From: Prevotellaceae bacterium UBA1720
GTDB taxonomy: Bacteria; Bacteroidota; Bacteroidia; Bacteroidales; Bacteroidaceae
Length of the DNA: 5,523 nt
Direction of reading: 5' to 3'
Assembly: GCA_002317475.1 (NCBI GenBank)
Contig: DCIS01000014.1
Span: 1-5,523, forward strand
The notes under the pieces were generated by a model that ran no database searches, was not told the DNA's origin, and saw only the letters and a list, made by a program, of their open reading frames with translations. The translations under genes and the position numbers were made by a program. Below, in pieces: positions 5,057-5,523 of the stretch. The number at the start of each line of letters is the position of its first letter. Position 1 is the first letter of the stretch.

Positions 5057-5523
5057 ATGGCTTACATGACACAAAAAGGTTACGACAAGCTCGTAGCCGA
5101 ACTCCAGCACATGGAGAGCGTAGACCGTCCCGCAGCCAGCGCAGCTATTGCCGAAGCTCGCGACAAGGGCGACCTGAGTGAGAATGCAGAGTATGATGCT
5201 GCCAAGGAGTGGCAGGCAAAGCTTGAGGGCAAGATTGCCAACCTGAAGGCTACCATCGCAGCAGCAAAGATCATTGACACCAGCAAGCTGAACAATGAGA
5301 CCGTTCAGATCCTGACCAAGGTAAAGCTGAAGAACGTAAAGAACAACATGACCATGGCCTACACCATTGTCAGCGACACCGAGGCTAACCTCCGTGAGGG
5401 CAAGATCAGCGTGGGTACCCCCATTGCTCAGGCATTGCTCGGTCACAAGGTGGGCGAGAAAGTTGCCGCCAAGGTTCCAGCCGGCGTTGTTGAGCTCGAG
5501 ATTCTGGAGATTACCTTCGAGGA
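5057..5523 (+). CDS. greA: Transcription elongation factor GreA (3' end cut by window)
   Basis: GreA enters the secondary channel of RNA polymerase and stimulates cleavage of backtracked RNA, restarting stalled elongation complexes in the cytoplasm. The 155 codons visible show the family layout. An N-terminal antiparallel coiled coil covers about 1-75, with the tip sequence GDLSENAEYDAA at 38-49; D39 and E42 match the acidic tip residues that hold the catalytic Mg2+ (D41 and E44 in E. coli). A C-terminal FKBP-like domain runs from about 81, including GKISVGTPIAQALLGHKVGE at 115-134. The start ATG is preceded by an A-rich stretch, and the next ATG, three codons on, is less likely because MAYMTQKGYDKL is the common Bacteroidota beginning. 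The family is usually 154-158 residues, so only a few residues and the stop are missing to the right. It has its own consensus promoter and a leader hairpin, so its expression is probably set separately from the GH36 gene. Confidence 0.96.
   Translation, partial: MAYMTQKGYDKLVAELQHMESVDRPAASAAIAEARDKGDLSENAEYDAAKEWQAKLEGKIANLKATIAAAKIIDTSKLNNETVQILTKVKLKNVKNNMTMAYTIVSDTEANLREGKISVGTPIAQALLGHKVGEKVAAKVPAGVVELEILEITFE

Noticed and set aside
4991..5446. 151-codon open frame on the - strand
   Set aside because: It is antisense to greA, whose coiled-coil tip and C-terminal motifs are unmistakable on the + strand; greA itself simply lacks its stop codon within the window.

Overview
The window looks like a chromosomal segment of a Bacteroidota bacterium, most probably Prevotellaceae (Prevotella/Segatella-like). 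The grounds are: two promoters of the Bacteroidota type (TAnnTTTG at -7, with TTTG or a near match about 19 bp upstream), A-rich start regions without Shine-Dalgarno sequences, and family signatures of the encoded proteins. All five genes are on the + strand. No tRNA, rRNA, CRISPR array or mobile element was seen.

Region 1 (about 1-2529) is a four-gene block that reads as one operon: an ECF-type sigma-70 factor; a small single-pass membrane protein placed as its likely anti-sigma factor; a small exported protein of unknown function with a CxxC pair; and a predicted outer-membrane beta-barrel protein with an Asn/Asp-rich, calcium-loop-like insertion. Gaps are 20, 51 and 59 bp, with no promoter visible between them. 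A simple reading is a cell-envelope sensing module: the membrane protein restrains the sigma factor, and the two exported proteins are its output or sensor. What it senses cannot be told from the sequence.

Region 2 (2530-2677) is a compact regulatory intergenic stretch. A 13-bp perfect inverted repeat followed by TCTTTTCT probably ends the sigma operon. Its left arm overlaps the -7 element of the promoter for the next gene.

Region 3 (2678-4846) encodes a complete secreted GH36 alpha-galactosidase with all main catalytic motifs. It presumably releases galactose from raffinose-family oligosaccharides, melibiose or galactomannan side chains in the periplasm. No SusC/SusD pair or transporter is next to it within the window.

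Region 4 (4847-5523) holds a weak terminator candidate, a textbook Bacteroidota promoter, a strong hairpin with a U-rich tail inside the leader, and then greA, cut by the window end within a few residues of its expected stop. Promoter, terminator-like hairpin and greA in that order resemble the attenuated greA leader known from E. coli (the GraL RNAs). This is the most interesting regulatory observation here. The GH36 and greA leaders also share two short sequences in the same order, TCTTTTCT at the hairpin end and AACCAAGGAA downstream.
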